Below are positions 46,644 through 55,226 of a stretch of 64,000 nucleotides of DNA, one piece after another (position 1 is the first letter of the stretch; every line of letters starts with the position of its first letter). This DNA comes from Roseburia sp. CAG:10041_57. Its GTDB lineage: Bacteria > Bacillota > Clostridia > Lachnospirales > Lachnospiraceae. The translations under genes were made by a program, and so were the position numbers. The notes beneath the pieces are model-generated. The model searched no databases. It saw only the letters and a program-made list of their open reading frames with translations, and had not been told where the DNA came from. The stretch spans positions 62,001 to 126,000 of the forward strand of contig MNTL01000003.1 in the NCBI GenBank assembly GCA_001916965.1, written 5' to 3'.

Positions 46644-48020
46644 ATGAAAAATATGACGTTGGCGAACATCGCAAAAGCAGTCAATGGTTCTTTACATAAT
46701 GCAGAGCAACATGTAGGAGAGGAAGCAGCAGGCGTTGTGCTGGATTCCCGCAAGGTGGAAGCCGGTTATGTATTTATTGCTACAAAAGGCGAGCGTGTGG
46801 ATGGTCACACCTTTATTGACGCTGTCTTTGAAAAAGGCGCACTTGGTGTAATCTGCGAGAAAGCACCCGAAAACCCAAAAGGAGCATATATCGTTGTAGA
46901 AGACAGCTTTCAGGCACTCAAGGATGTGGCTGCCTTTTACAGAAAACAGCTCAATATCAAGGTAGTGGGAATTACCGGAAGTGTGGGTAAGACCAGCACA
47001 AAGGAATTCATTGCAGCAACACTGGCAACACATTATCAGGTATTAAAGACTGAAGGAAACTTTAATAATGAAATAGGTTTACCCCTTACGGTATTGCGTA
47101 TCAGAGATAATATCCAAGTGGCTGTACTGGAAATGGGCATCAGTGATTTTGGTGAGATGCATCGTCTCAGCAGTATTGCACAGCCGAATGTATGCGTGAT
47201 TACCAATATAGGACAGTGCCATCTGGAGAATCTGGGAACCAGGGATGGTATTCTTAAAGCCAAGACAGAGATCTTCGACTTCATGCAGCCGGATGGTAAG
47301 GTATGCTTAAACGGTGATGATGATAAGCTGATGACAGTAACCGAGGTGCACGGTAAACGTCCGCTTTTCTTTGGAAAAGACAGTAAGAATGAAATATATG
47401 CAACAGATTATGTGAACCAGGGACTTGCAGGAAGTACTGCCAATATCCATAGAGAAGGAAGAACCTTTGGTGTTAAGATTCCACTCCCCGGAGAGCATAT
47501 GGTCTACAATGCCCTGGCTGCTACGGCGGTAGCGACTGTGATGGGATTGTCTGATGAAGAGATTGCGGGAGGAATAAGCTCCGTAGAGCCTGTTGGTGGA
47601 AGAAGCCACGTCATTCATGAGGATAAGGTAACAATCATTGATGACTGCTACAATGCCAACCCGGTATCCATGAAAGCGGCAATCGATCTGTTAAGCATGG
47701 CAAATACCCGCAAGGTCGCAATCCTTGGAGATATGTTTGAGCTGGGGAACAATGAGAAGGCTCTGCATGAAGAGGTTGGAACCTATGCGGCATACCATAA
47801 AATTGACTGTGTGATCTGCGTGGGTAATCTGTGCAGACATATGTATGATGGCGTGAAAGCTGTAGAATCCGACAGCAGGGCTTACTATTTTGAAGACAGG
47901 GACATCATGCTGGAGCATTTAGGTGAGATTCTCCATACAGGTGATACTGTGTTGGTAAAGGCTTCCCATGGTATGCATTTTGAAGAAGTGGTGAAGCAGA
48001 TACCACAGATACTGGCGTGA
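46644..48020 (+). CDS. murF: UDP-N-acetylmuramoyl-tripeptide--D-alanyl-D-alanine ligase
   Basis: A Mur ligase of about 458 residues that adds the D-Ala-D-Ala dipeptide made by Ddl to the UDP-MurNAc-tripeptide. The N-terminal substrate domain (LDSRKVEAGYVFIATKGERVDGH), the ATP-binding loop GITGSVGKTSTKEF (about residue 110), KTEGNFNNEIGLPL, and IIDDCYNANPVSMKAAID with ILGDMFELG are all characteristic. An in-frame GTG at 46632 lies one base after AAAGG, so ATG 46644 is chosen. ddl and murF are adjacent and probably co-transcribed. Confidence 0.95.
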   Translation: MKNMTLANIAKAVNGSLHNAEQHVGEEAAGVVLDSRKVEAGYVFIATKGERVDGHTFIDAVFEKGALGVICEKAPENPKGAYIVVEDSFQALKDVAAFYRKQLNIKVVGITGSVGKTSTKEFIAATLATHYQVLKTEGNFNNEIGLPLTVLRIRDNIQVAVLEMGISDFGEMHRLSSIAQPNVCVITNIGQCHLENLGTRDGILKAKTEIFDFMQPDGKVCLNGDDDKLMTVTEVHGKRPLFFGKDSKNEIYATDYVNQGLAGSTANIHREGRTFGVKIPLPGEHMVYNALAATAVATVMGLSDEEIAGGISSVEPVGGRSHVIHEDKVTIIDDCYNANPVSMKAAIDLLSMANTRKVAILGDMFELGNNEKALHEEVGTYAAYHKIDCVICVGNLCRHMYDGVKAVESDSRAYYFEDRDIMLEHLGEILHTGDTVLVKASHGMHFEEVVKQIPQILA

Positions 48021-48136
48021 TGGGGTTTAAGGTTTTGTTAAGGTTTCACTTCTCTTTCTTTAAGGAAGTCATGTTATGATAATATCATCAAAGAACAAAA
48101 AGCACATGATGGATGTATATAAAGGAGAGATGTAAC

Positions 48137-48964
48137 ATGATGTGGACAAGAAAAGAACTAAAGGAAAGAGCGAAGGAAGCGCTCAAACGTAACTACTGGA
48201 AGATTGTACTGGTATCACTGATTGGAATGCTGATTGGTGGGGGACTGGGCAGTTCGGGAATCTCCGGCGGTGGAAGTGATATCCGTGACATGGCATCAGA
48301 TAATGTAAAGGAGCATTTCACAGAGCATGAAAATGATGATGTAGACTGGGAAGGTGCAGAAGCGGTACTGGATGATATCCAGATGGATATAAGGCCTCAG
48401 GACATTGTTGCGGTTGCTTTCACTGTAATTGTGGTTCTGATAGTTGCAGCCATAGTGCTTGCAATAGGGATTGCACTGGATGTTTTACTGCTGAATCCTG
48501 TTCAGGTAGGTATCAACCGTTTTATGGTAAAGAGCCTGGACGATACAGCCAGAATTGCGGAAGTGGGATATACCTTTGACCATAATTACAAGAATGGCGT
48601 AAAAGTGATGTTCTTCAAGGATCTGTATGTGGTACTGTGGTCATTGTTATTTATTGTCCCGGGTATCTACAAAGCCTATCAGTACCGTATGGTACCTTAC
48701 ATTTTGGGGGAGAATCCGGATATGACATATCAGGAAGTCCTGCAGAGAAGTAAAGATATGATGGATGGTCAGAAGTGGGATGCTTTCGTACTGGATCTGT
48801 CTTTCATTCTGTGGCATATGCTTGGGGGCATTACCTGTGGACTGGCAGAGATTTTCTACGTAGCACCATATGTGAATCTGACAGATGCAGCATTGTATAG
48901 CAGATTGAGCCGGAAAGACTTGGCAGATGCACAGCCGGTTCCAACGACAATGATGCAGTTATAA
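48137..48964 (+). CDS. DUF975 family membrane protein
   Basis: A protein of about 275 residues with an amphipathic start (MMWTRKELKERAKEALKRNYWK), a first membrane segment with GMLIGGGLGSSG, an acidic loop (about 50-95), and further membrane segments (VAVAFTVIVVLIVAAIVLAIG, VLWSLLFIVPGIYKAYQYRMVPYIL, LSFILWHMLGGITCGLAEIFYVAPYV). The VPGI..AYxYxM..Y motif identifies DUF975, a family of unknown function. AAAGGAGAG eight bases before ATG 48137 fixes the start. An open extension to 48113 lacks this support. Confidence 0.85.
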   Translation: MMWTRKELKERAKEALKRNYWKIVLVSLIGMLIGGGLGSSGISGGGSDIRDMASDNVKEHFTEHENDDVDWEGAEAVLDDIQMDIRPQDIVAVAFTVIVVLIVAAIVLAIGIALDVLLLNPVQVGINRFMVKSLDDTARIAEVGYTFDHNYKNGVKVMFFKDLYVVLWSLLFIVPGIYKAYQYRMVPYILGENPDMTYQEVLQRSKDMMDGQKWDAFVLDLSFILWHMLGGITCGLAEIFYVAPYVNLTDAALYSRLSRKDLADAQPVPTTMMQL

Positions 48965-49033
48965 GATAAATTACAGACTGCTTCAATTTTGACTCGTGTT
49001 GCACAGTAAATGTGCAAAGAAATGGGGATTTGT

Positions 49034-49726
49034 ATGGCATATACAATTTTGATTGCAGATGATGAAGCAGAGATACGTGACATTCTGCACCTGTATCTGG
49101 AGCAGGCTGGATTTCATGTAGTAGAAGCGGCAGATGGTTTTGAGACCCTGTCGCTTCTTGAGAAAGAAGCACCGGATCTTCTGCTTCTGGATATCATGAT
49201 GCCGAAGCTGGATGGTTACCGGGTATTGAAGACATTACGTGAGAACAGCAATATTCCTGTCATTATCCTGTCGGCAAAAGGCGATGATTCTGATAAAATA
49301 CTGGGGCTTGATATGGGGGCGGATGATTATATTACGAAGCCTTTTCAGCCTCTTGAGGCAGTGGCAAGAGTCAAATCCAATCTTAGGCGGTTCTATTCTC
49401 TGGGAGCAGGGGAGAATCAGCCAAAAGAAATATTACAGGTGAGAGATCTGACGTTGCATGTAGATTCCTGTATTCTGAAAAAGGGTGAAGAAACGATAGA
49501 TCTGACTTCTGTGGAATTTCGTATTATGAGATTATTTATGGAAAATCCGAATAAAGTATTCACCAAGCAGCAGCTTTATGAACAGGGTTGGGAAGATGCT
49601 TTCTACACAGACGATAATAATGTAATGGTGTGTATCAGTAAGCTGAGAGGTAAGCTTTCAGAAGATCCAAATGCGTATATTCGTACCATTCGTGGATTAG
49701 GATACCGGTTGGAGAACACAGTATGA
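49034..49726 (+). CDS. OmpR/VanR-type response regulator
   Basis: A 230-residue two-component regulator. The receiver domain has acidic residues DDEAE, phospho-acceptor D53 in LLLLDIMMPKLDG, the threonine/serine in ILSAKGDD and the lysine in YITKPFQP. A winged-helix DNA-binding domain follows (VEFRIMRLFMENPNKVFTKQQLYEQGW, NNVMVCISKLRGKL, IRTIRGLGYRLE). ATG 49034 after GGGG is the start. It overlaps the kinase gene by four bases. Confidence 0.93.
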   Translation: MAYTILIADDEAEIRDILHLYLEQAGFHVVEAADGFETLSLLEKEAPDLLLLDIMMPKLDGYRVLKTLRENSNIPVIILSAKGDDSDKILGLDMGADDYITKPFQPLEAVARVKSNLRRFYSLGAGENQPKEILQVRDLTLHVDSCILKKGEETIDLTSVEFRIMRLFMENPNKVFTKQQLYEQGWEDAFYTDDNNVMVCISKLRGKLSEDPNAYIRTIRGLGYRLENTV

Positions 49727-50880
49727 ACAAATCACTGAAATGGTTTCTGGTTGAACGTTTTCTGATTGCCCTGATTTTTATAGCCTTATCGCAGGAGCTG
49801 ATTGGCATAGTGTACCGTAAGTTTCTGCCGGGGCTTTTCGTAGTTTTACATATTAATGAAGTAGGGATTGAGAGTGAGGGCAGTATTTTATTATTAATGC
49901 TACAGATCGTTCTCTATGTATGCGCCGGTTTGCTGCCTGATGAGATAGCCAGACTTATACAGTACAAATTACAGCAGATTATGGCAGGAGCCTGGCAGCT
50001 GAGAATTGACACATCAGCCATACCAATGGCAGACAGCGATAAGTGGGCAGGATTCTATCAGTTTGGCGTAATATTAATCTTTCTGGTGCTTTTTGCAATT
50101 ACCTTACTGCCCTATGTTCTGGCAATTATGTGGTATTATATTCAGATATCTCACAAGTTAGAGGAACTTTTACAGCAGGAGAAGGAGCAGAAAAAGGTAT
50201 ATGATAAGGCAAGAAATCTGATGCTGTCAGACATTACTCATGATATTAAGACGCCGATTACTACTATATGTGGTTATGCGAAGACGCTGACGGATGGTGT
50301 GATTCCTCTAAGTGAGGAGAAAAGACAGGAATATCTACAGGCGATTTATGCCAAGTCCATGCGTATGAGCGAACTGGTCACGATGCTTTTTGAATATATT
50401 AAAATGGACAGTGAAGGTTTTACACTGCATAAAGAAAAGACAGATGTATGTGAATTGCTTCGGGAAGTCATTGCCATGATGTATACGGATTTTGAAGAGA
50501 AGGGCATGGAACTGGAGATAGAGATTCCAGATAAGCTTGATTCCATAGAGCTGGATAAAAGCCAGATGACGAGAGTGATTACCAATATTCTCAATAATGC
50601 CCTGAAATATAATGATGCCGGTACGAAGGTAAGTGTTACACTGGATGAAGAATACAGAATCTGTATAGCGGATACGGGAAGAAACATCGAACCTGAGTTA
50701 GCGGAACATATTTTTGAACCTTTCTCCAGAGGGGATAAGGCGAGAAGCACTAGAGGCGGCAGTGGACTCGGTTTGAGTATTGCCCGTAAAATCGTTGAAA
50801 TGCATGGTGGAAAGATCTGGCTTCGGACATCCCCAAAGAATGGATATACCAAAGCATTTATCATTGAATTACAGCCATAA
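49723..50880 (+). CDS. VanS-like sensor histidine kinase
   Basis: A 385-residue kinase with a short N-terminal sensor containing about three membrane segments (FLIALIFIALSQELIGIVY, ILLLMLQIVLYVCAGLL, FGVILIFLVLFAITLLPYVLAIMWYY). The phospho-acceptor histidine 173 is in SDITHDIKTPITTICGYA and the ATPase domain has NILNNALKYNDAG, CIADTGRN and GGSGLGLSIARKIVEMHGG. The HDIKTPIT form resembles VanS-type kinases that watch the cell wall. It is coupled to the regulator gene by ATGA, and its position after ddl-murF favours an envelope signal (inference). Confidence 0.9.
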   Translation: MNKSLKWFLVERFLIALIFIALSQELIGIVYRKFLPGLFVVLHINEVGIESEGSILLLMLQIVLYVCAGLLPDEIARLIQYKLQQIMAGAWQLRIDTSAIPMADSDKWAGFYQFGVILIFLVLFAITLLPYVLAIMWYYIQISHKLEELLQQEKEQKKVYDKARNLMLSDITHDIKTPITTICGYAKTLTDGVIPLSEEKRQEYLQAIYAKSMRMSELVTMLFEYIKMDSEGFTLHKEKTDVCELLREVIAMMYTDFEEKGMELEIEIPDKLDSIELDKSQMTRVITNILNNALKYNDAGTKVSVTLDEEYRICIADTGRNIEPELAEHIFEPFSRGDKARSTRGGSGLGLSIARKIVEMHGGKIWLRTSPKNGYTKAFIIELQP

Positions 50881-50891
50881 AACCATAAAAT

Positions 50892-50925
50892 AAGAAAGAA
50901 AGGACAATCGCCCTTTCTTTTATTT
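50892..50925. terminator. Terminator between kinase and plsC
   Basis: AAAGAAAGG (50895-50903) pairs with CCTTTCTTT (50912-50920) around an eight-base loop and is followed by TATTTT. It serves the kinase transcript and overlaps the end of the convergent acyltransferase gene. Confidence 0.75.
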
Positions 50926-51672
50926 TGCCATAAGTTCAGCATATTTTTCTTTATTCTTAAAATAAGTATCACTGATAATCTGCTGTACATAGGGAGCAAG
51001 CTGTTTCTTATTCTCAGGAGCAAGCTCATTTATATAAATAGGTCTGCCATATTCTACAACGACATGTGCCTTGCGGATCTTGGGAAAATGATCCTCTAAG
51101 ACGGCAGCACTGTTATTGATCGTAATCGGTACGATAGGACAGTTTGCTTTCTGGGCAATCTTAAAGCTTCCTTCATGGAAAGGAAGAAAGGTATCAGCCA
51201 CCTTATTTCTGGTTCCTTCCGGGAAGATACAGATGGAAATGCCACATTTCATCAATTCAATTGCTTCCAGAATTGTCTTTAAGCCGGCTTTAATGTCTTT
51301 TCTGTCAAGGAAAAGGCAGTGCAGGTTGCGCATCCAGTTGCGAAGCAGTGGAACCTTCTCGATTTCTTTCTTGGCAATGTAACCGGTTACACGGGCTACC
51401 TTCGTGTAAGTGATTACAACATCAAAGAAACTGCGATGATTGCCGACATAGAGGACTGGGGTGTCTGTAGGTACATTTTCCAGACCTATGAAAGTAACTT
51501 TAGTACCTGCAAGGAAAAGGACAACGCGGAAAGCCCAGTTGACAATTGCCAGAGAGGAACGGTCTTTCACACCCGGATTGAATTTACCAATAATCCATTC
51601 TATGAACATAATGGGGATACTGAGTATCAGAAATAGAACTACAAAAAGTACTACAATAATTAATCGGATCAT
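50920..51672 (-). CDS. plsC: 1-acyl-sn-glycerol-3-phosphate acyltransferase
   Basis: A 250-residue membrane-associated acyltransferase. A hydrophobic N-terminus (IIVVLFVVLFLILSIPIMFI) precedes the catalytic NHRSFFD motif in YVGNHRSFFDVV, then LFLDRKD and the substrate motif FPEGTRNK, with CPIVPITI near the end of the fold. It should add the second acyl chain to lysophosphatidic acid. It is a single gene on the minus strand, convergent with the kinase. Confidence 0.92.
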   Translation of the reverse strand: MIRLIIVVLFVVLFLILSIPIMFIEWIIGKFNPGVKDRSSLAIVNWAFRVVLFLAGTKVTFIGLENVPTDTPVLYVGNHRSFFDVVITYTKVARVTGYIAKKEIEKVPLLRNWMRNLHCLFLDRKDIKAGLKTILEAIELMKCGISICIFPEGTRNKVADTFLPFHEGSFKIAQKANCPIVPITINNSAAVLEDHFPKIRKAHVVVEYGRPIYINELAPENKKQLAPYVQQIISDTYFKNKEKYAELMAK

Positions 51673-51742
51673 ACTCTATACCTTTCTGCTTTCGTGTTTT
51701 TCTTTATTATAGTAGAGAAACCTTATAAAAGCAAGGGTTGTA

Positions 51743-53113
51743 CTACATGGAGATCAGTCCGAAGGCATTGGCTACGGAGCTGATCAGAATAATTGCAGCA
51801 AAAACAGGACACAAATATTGAATCATAAAATAAAATATCTTTTTACGACGGAAGGGCTTTCCTTCTTTCGTTACCTCTTCTTCGATTCTTTCCGCACCGA
51901 TTGTACGTGACACCAGAAGACAGATCGTAATGGCAGCAATTGGCATCATGACGGAGTTTGTCAGGAAATCAAAGAAATCCAGAAACTGCATACCCAGAAT
52001 TTTTACCTTGGCTAAAGGGCCATAGCCTAAGGAAGAGAGACTTCCCAGTGCAATGATAATAACACCAATCAGAAGCGTTGATCTCTTTCTATTCCAGCCC
52101 AGCTCATCCTCGAAGGTAGACACGGCGCTCTCTGTCAGGGCAATAGAGCTTGTAACCGCAGCAAATAATACAAGCAGGAAGAATAATATGCCAACAAAAG
52201 TACCAAGCCCCATACTTTCAAAAACCTTCGGGATGGTAATGAACATAAGGGATGGTCCTGCCTGGAGTGTATTGGAGTCATCACCGGAAAAGGCAAATAC
52301 AGCAGGAATGATCATCAGACCAGCCATGATGGCAACTGCTGTGTCAAATATCTCGACATTTTCCGTAGATTCTTCAATGGAAATGTCTTTTTTCATATAA
52401 GAACCAAAAGTAATGAGAATACCCATGGCAATGGAAAGGGAGTAGAACATCTGACCCATTGCTGTGACAACTGTCATCCATGAGAAATTATGAAGGTTCG
52501 GTATGAGAAAATACTTCACACCGGCAATCGCTCCTGGCCTTGTTACAGAATAAATGGCAATAATAATGGATAAAACAACAAGAATTGGCATCATAATTCT
52601 GGAAACACGTTCAATACCATTGCGGACACCGGCATAAATAATACTCAGAGTAAATATGGCAAATATCAGAAAGCAGATTTCAGTAGAACTGCCAGTAGAT
52701 ATAAAGCCTGAGAAATATCCATCCTGAGCCAGATTATTACTGTGTCCAAGTATATATTCAAACAGATATTTAATGACCCATCCACCGATAACAGAGTAAT
52801 AGGGTACGATTAAGATGGGAATAATGGCGTTGATCCATCCGCCAAAGGACAGCCATTTGGATCTGCCAAAGGAATGGAAGGCTCCAACAGGGCTTTTGTT
52901 GGTCATACGTCCGATGGATGTTTCGGCAATGATCATTGTGTAGCCGAAGGTCAATGCCAGAATGATATAGATGAGCAGGAATATGCCGCCGCCGTATTTG
53001 GCTGCCAGGTATGGAAAGCGCCAGATGTTTCCCAGTCCTACAGAGGCGCCGGCTGCTGACAGGACAAATCCGAGTTTCCCGGAAAAAGAGCTTCTCTTAT
53101 GATGATTTTGCAT
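51743..53113 (-). CDS. Sodium-dependent (SNF/NSS family) transporter
   Basis: A 456-residue polytopic transporter of the neurotransmitter:sodium symporter family. The first helix carries the sodium and substrate site SAAGASVGLGNIWRFPYLAAKYGGG, followed by FGYTMIIAETSIGR and the sixth-helix region FYSLSIAMGILITFGSY. About eleven membrane segments are expected, in the LeuT fold. Bacterial members usually carry amino acids. The substrate here is unknown. The gene is on the minus strand with AGGAGATAT before its ATG. Confidence 0.93.
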   Translation of the reverse strand: MQNHHKRSSFSGKLGFVLSAAGASVGLGNIWRFPYLAAKYGGGIFLLIYIILALTFGYTMIIAETSIGRMTNKSPVGAFHSFGRSKWLSFGGWINAIIPILIVPYYSVIGGWVIKYLFEYILGHSNNLAQDGYFSGFISTGSSTEICFLIFAIFTLSIIYAGVRNGIERVSRIMMPILVVLSIIIAIYSVTRPGAIAGVKYFLIPNLHNFSWMTVVTAMGQMFYSLSIAMGILITFGSYMKKDISIEESTENVEIFDTAVAIMAGLMIIPAVFAFSGDDSNTLQAGPSLMFITIPKVFESMGLGTFVGILFFLLVLFAAVTSSIALTESAVSTFEDELGWNRKRSTLLIGVIIIALGSLSSLGYGPLAKVKILGMQFLDFFDFLTNSVMMPIAAITICLLVSRTIGAERIEEEVTKEGKPFRRKKIFYFMIQYLCPVFAAIILISSVANAFGLISM

Positions 53114-53164
53114 GTTATATCTCCTAAATTATATTTTTTAAATGTGAAAGGGGGTAAAGAGAGG

Positions 53165-53224
53165 GACGAATTGCACAGCTTGGACAATGCAACACAGGCA
53201 CGCCCTCGCTACGTGAAAAACGCC
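53165..53224. repeat. Half-copy of the palindromic element
   Basis: GACGAATTGCACAGCTTGG, ACAATGCAACACAGGCACG and CTCGCTACGTGAAAAACG follow the reverse complement of 3221-3275 with a few changes. Only the one arm and loop are present, so the palindrome is incomplete. It lies in the 252-base gap between the divergent symporter and PrcB-like genes. A short hairpin GTGTTA/TAACAC (53225-53244) follows it. Confidence 0.7.
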
Positions 53225-53365
53225 GTGTTAGTTTTTGATAACACATGAAATTAAGTGTAGCATAGGGGAATATGAAATGCAACATATTAGAGACATAACG
53301 GGGTGTTTTGTGTAATAGAATAGGAATAAGATAATAAGAATATCAGACAGAAGGGAATAGGAATT

Positions 53366-53797
53366 GTGAAAAGTATGACAAGAAATATAAAAACATGTGT
53401 TATTATTGTGGGATGGATAGCAGTAATGGGGATTTTAGGGGGATGTGCGGTAGAGAAGGAGGATGAGGGGAAGGTTAGGGATCTGGAGTTTACGGTGGTA
53501 TCTCAGGAAGAGCAGCCGGATGCGCTTCGTGATGTGATTGGGGAGAAGAAGGAGAAGCCTTTTCAAATCAGTTATACGAGAGGGGAGGATCTCTATATTG
53601 CGGTGGGGTATGGAGAACAGGAGAGTAGTGGCTATAGCATTAGTGTGAATGAATTATTTGAGACGGAGAACACGATTGTGATAGATACGACTCTGATTGG
53701 ACCGCAGACATCAGAACAGGCAGCACAGGTGGCATCTTATCCCTATGTGGTAATAAAAACAGAGGGGATTGCCGACAAGACCGTAGAATTTAGATAA
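53366..53797 (+). CDS. Small lipoprotein with PrcB-like domain
   Basis: A 143-residue lipoprotein (lipobox ILGGCAV, cysteine 27). The second half (ISYTRGEDLYIAVGYGEQESSGYSI, then VIDTTLIGPQTSEQAAQVASYPYVVIKTE) resembles the PrcB C-terminal domain, a small beta-barrel found in protease-associated and unannotated surface proteins. Function unknown. The start is GTG 53366, with AAGGGAATAGGA upstream. It precedes pyrC by 113 bases. Confidence 0.75.
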   Translation: MKSMTRNIKTCVIIVGWIAVMGILGGCAVEKEDEGKVRDLEFTVVSQEEQPDALRDVIGEKKEKPFQISYTRGEDLYIAVGYGEQESSGYSISVNELFETENTIVIDTTLIGPQTSEQAAQVASYPYVVIKTEGIADKTVEFR

Positions 53798-53910
53798 TAC
53801 GTATGCTATACTTGGTTTGTAATCAAGGTGTAAGCCTGTAATGCTGAAATTCAGACAGCGTATTTTGGTATTTACAGGATGAAATGCTGAATTGAGAGGT
53901 AAAATAACAT

Positions 53911-55179
53911 ATGATATTAATTAAAAACGGAACGATAATAGATCCTTCCTGTAAGAGAGAAGAGAAGGGGGATCTTCTGATTGCAGATGGCAAGATAGCC
54001 AGAATTGCACCATGTGGTGAGATTCAGGAAGAGGGGTGCGAGGTAATTGATGCCACGGGTATGGTGGTTGCACCGGGGCTTGTAGATGTGCATGTTCATT
54101 TCAGAGATCCGGGATTTACCTATAAGGAAGATATTGATACAGGAGCACAGGCGGCTTTGCAGGGGGGATTTACCAGCGTGGTATTGATGGCAAATACAAA
54201 ACCTGTTGTAGATAATGAAGAGACACTTGATTATGTATTGGAGAAGGGAAAGAATACTCCGATTCATGTATACAGCTGTGCCAGCATCTCGAAGGGATTA
54301 CAGGGCAAAGAACTGGTAGATATGGCTCTCTTGTATAGCAAGGGCGCAGCTGGGTTTACAGATGATGGTATACCGCTGCTGGATGTCGATATTTTGGAGC
54401 AGGCTTTTGTGAAAGCAGCCAGTATTGGTGTGCCGGTCAGTCTTCATGAAGAGAATCCGGCGCTGATCAGTAATAATGGTGTAAATAGCGATATCGCACA
54501 GAAGAAGTTCGGTATTGGCGGTTCACCAAGAGAAGCAGAGATAGATTTAATAGCCCGTGACCTTGATATAGCATTAAAAACAGGTGTTATTCTTGACGTA
54601 CAGCATATCAGTACGAAAGAGGGCGTAGAGCTGGTGCGTCAGGCAAGACAGAAAAGTACTAAGATTCATGCGGAAGCAACGCCACACCATTTCAGCCTGA
54701 CACAGGAAGCGGTGGTAGAGCATGGAACACTTGCCAAGATGAATCCGCCTCTTAGACTGGAAGAAGACAGACAGGCGATTATTGCAGGTATTCAGGATGG
54801 AACAATAGATATTATTGCAACAGACCATGCACCTCACAGCGTAGAGGAGAAGAGTAAGCCGCTGACAGAAGCTCCCAGTGGAATTATTGGGTTAGAGACA
54901 GCACTTTCTCTTGGCATTACCAATCTGGTCGATACAGGAAAAGTAAGCATGATGCAACTTTTAGCTTGCATGTCGTGCAATCCTGCCAAAATGTATGGAT
55001 TAAATGCAGGAAATCTTGCAATTGATTCTACAGCAGATGTAGTTATTTTTGATCCGAAAGCACAATGGACGGTAGAAAAATTTGCATCCAAATCTTCTAA
55101 TTCTCCTTTTGCTGGGAATAAACTAACAGGCGTTATCAAATATACCATTGTAAATGGTAATGTTTACCCAGTGAGATAA
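53911..55179 (+). CDS. pyrC: Dihydroorotase
   Basis: A 422-residue class I dihydroorotase that closes carbamoyl aspartate to dihydroorotate in pyrimidine synthesis. Motifs are APGLVDVHVHFRDPGFTYKEDI (zinc histidines), the strand VLMANTKPVVDN, SLHEE, the histidine in DVQHIS and the catalytic aspartate in IIATDHAPHS. GAGAGG lies before the ATG. The functional partners pyrK and pyrD are 7 kb downstream, separated by the pectin-type cassette. Confidence 0.95.
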   Translation: MILIKNGTIIDPSCKREEKGDLLIADGKIARIAPCGEIQEEGCEVIDATGMVVAPGLVDVHVHFRDPGFTYKEDIDTGAQAALQGGFTSVVLMANTKPVVDNEETLDYVLEKGKNTPIHVYSCASISKGLQGKELVDMALLYSKGAAGFTDDGIPLLDVDILEQAFVKAASIGVPVSLHEENPALISNNGVNSDIAQKKFGIGGSPREAEIDLIARDLDIALKTGVILDVQHISTKEGVELVRQARQKSTKIHAEATPHHFSLTQEAVVEHGTLAKMNPPLRLEEDRQAIIAGIQDGTIDIIATDHAPHSVEEKSKPLTEAPSGIIGLETALSLGITNLVDTGKVSMMQLLACMSCNPAKMYGLNAGNLAIDSTADVVIFDPKAQWTVEKFASKSSNSPFAGNKLTGVIKYTIVNGNVYPVR

Positions 55180-55226
55180 AAAATGGGCATTCATCAGATT
55201 TGAGTTTGATGAATGCCTATTTTTAT
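55178..55226. terminator. Bidirectional terminator between pyrC and the AraC gene
   Basis: GGCATTCATCA (55186-55196) pairs with TGATGAATGCC (55207-55217), flanked by an A-run before and ATTTTTATTT after. It serves both convergent genes. Confidence 0.9.

Noticed and set aside
49034..50880. Vancomycin resistance cluster
   Set aside because: The regulators are VanRS-like, but there are no vanH, vanA/B or vanX genes. The ligase nearby is an ordinary D-Ala-D-Ala ligase.
53798..53910. PyrR attenuator before pyrC
   Set aside because: I could not find the PyrR-binding consensus or an antiterminator/terminator pair in this 113-base gap.
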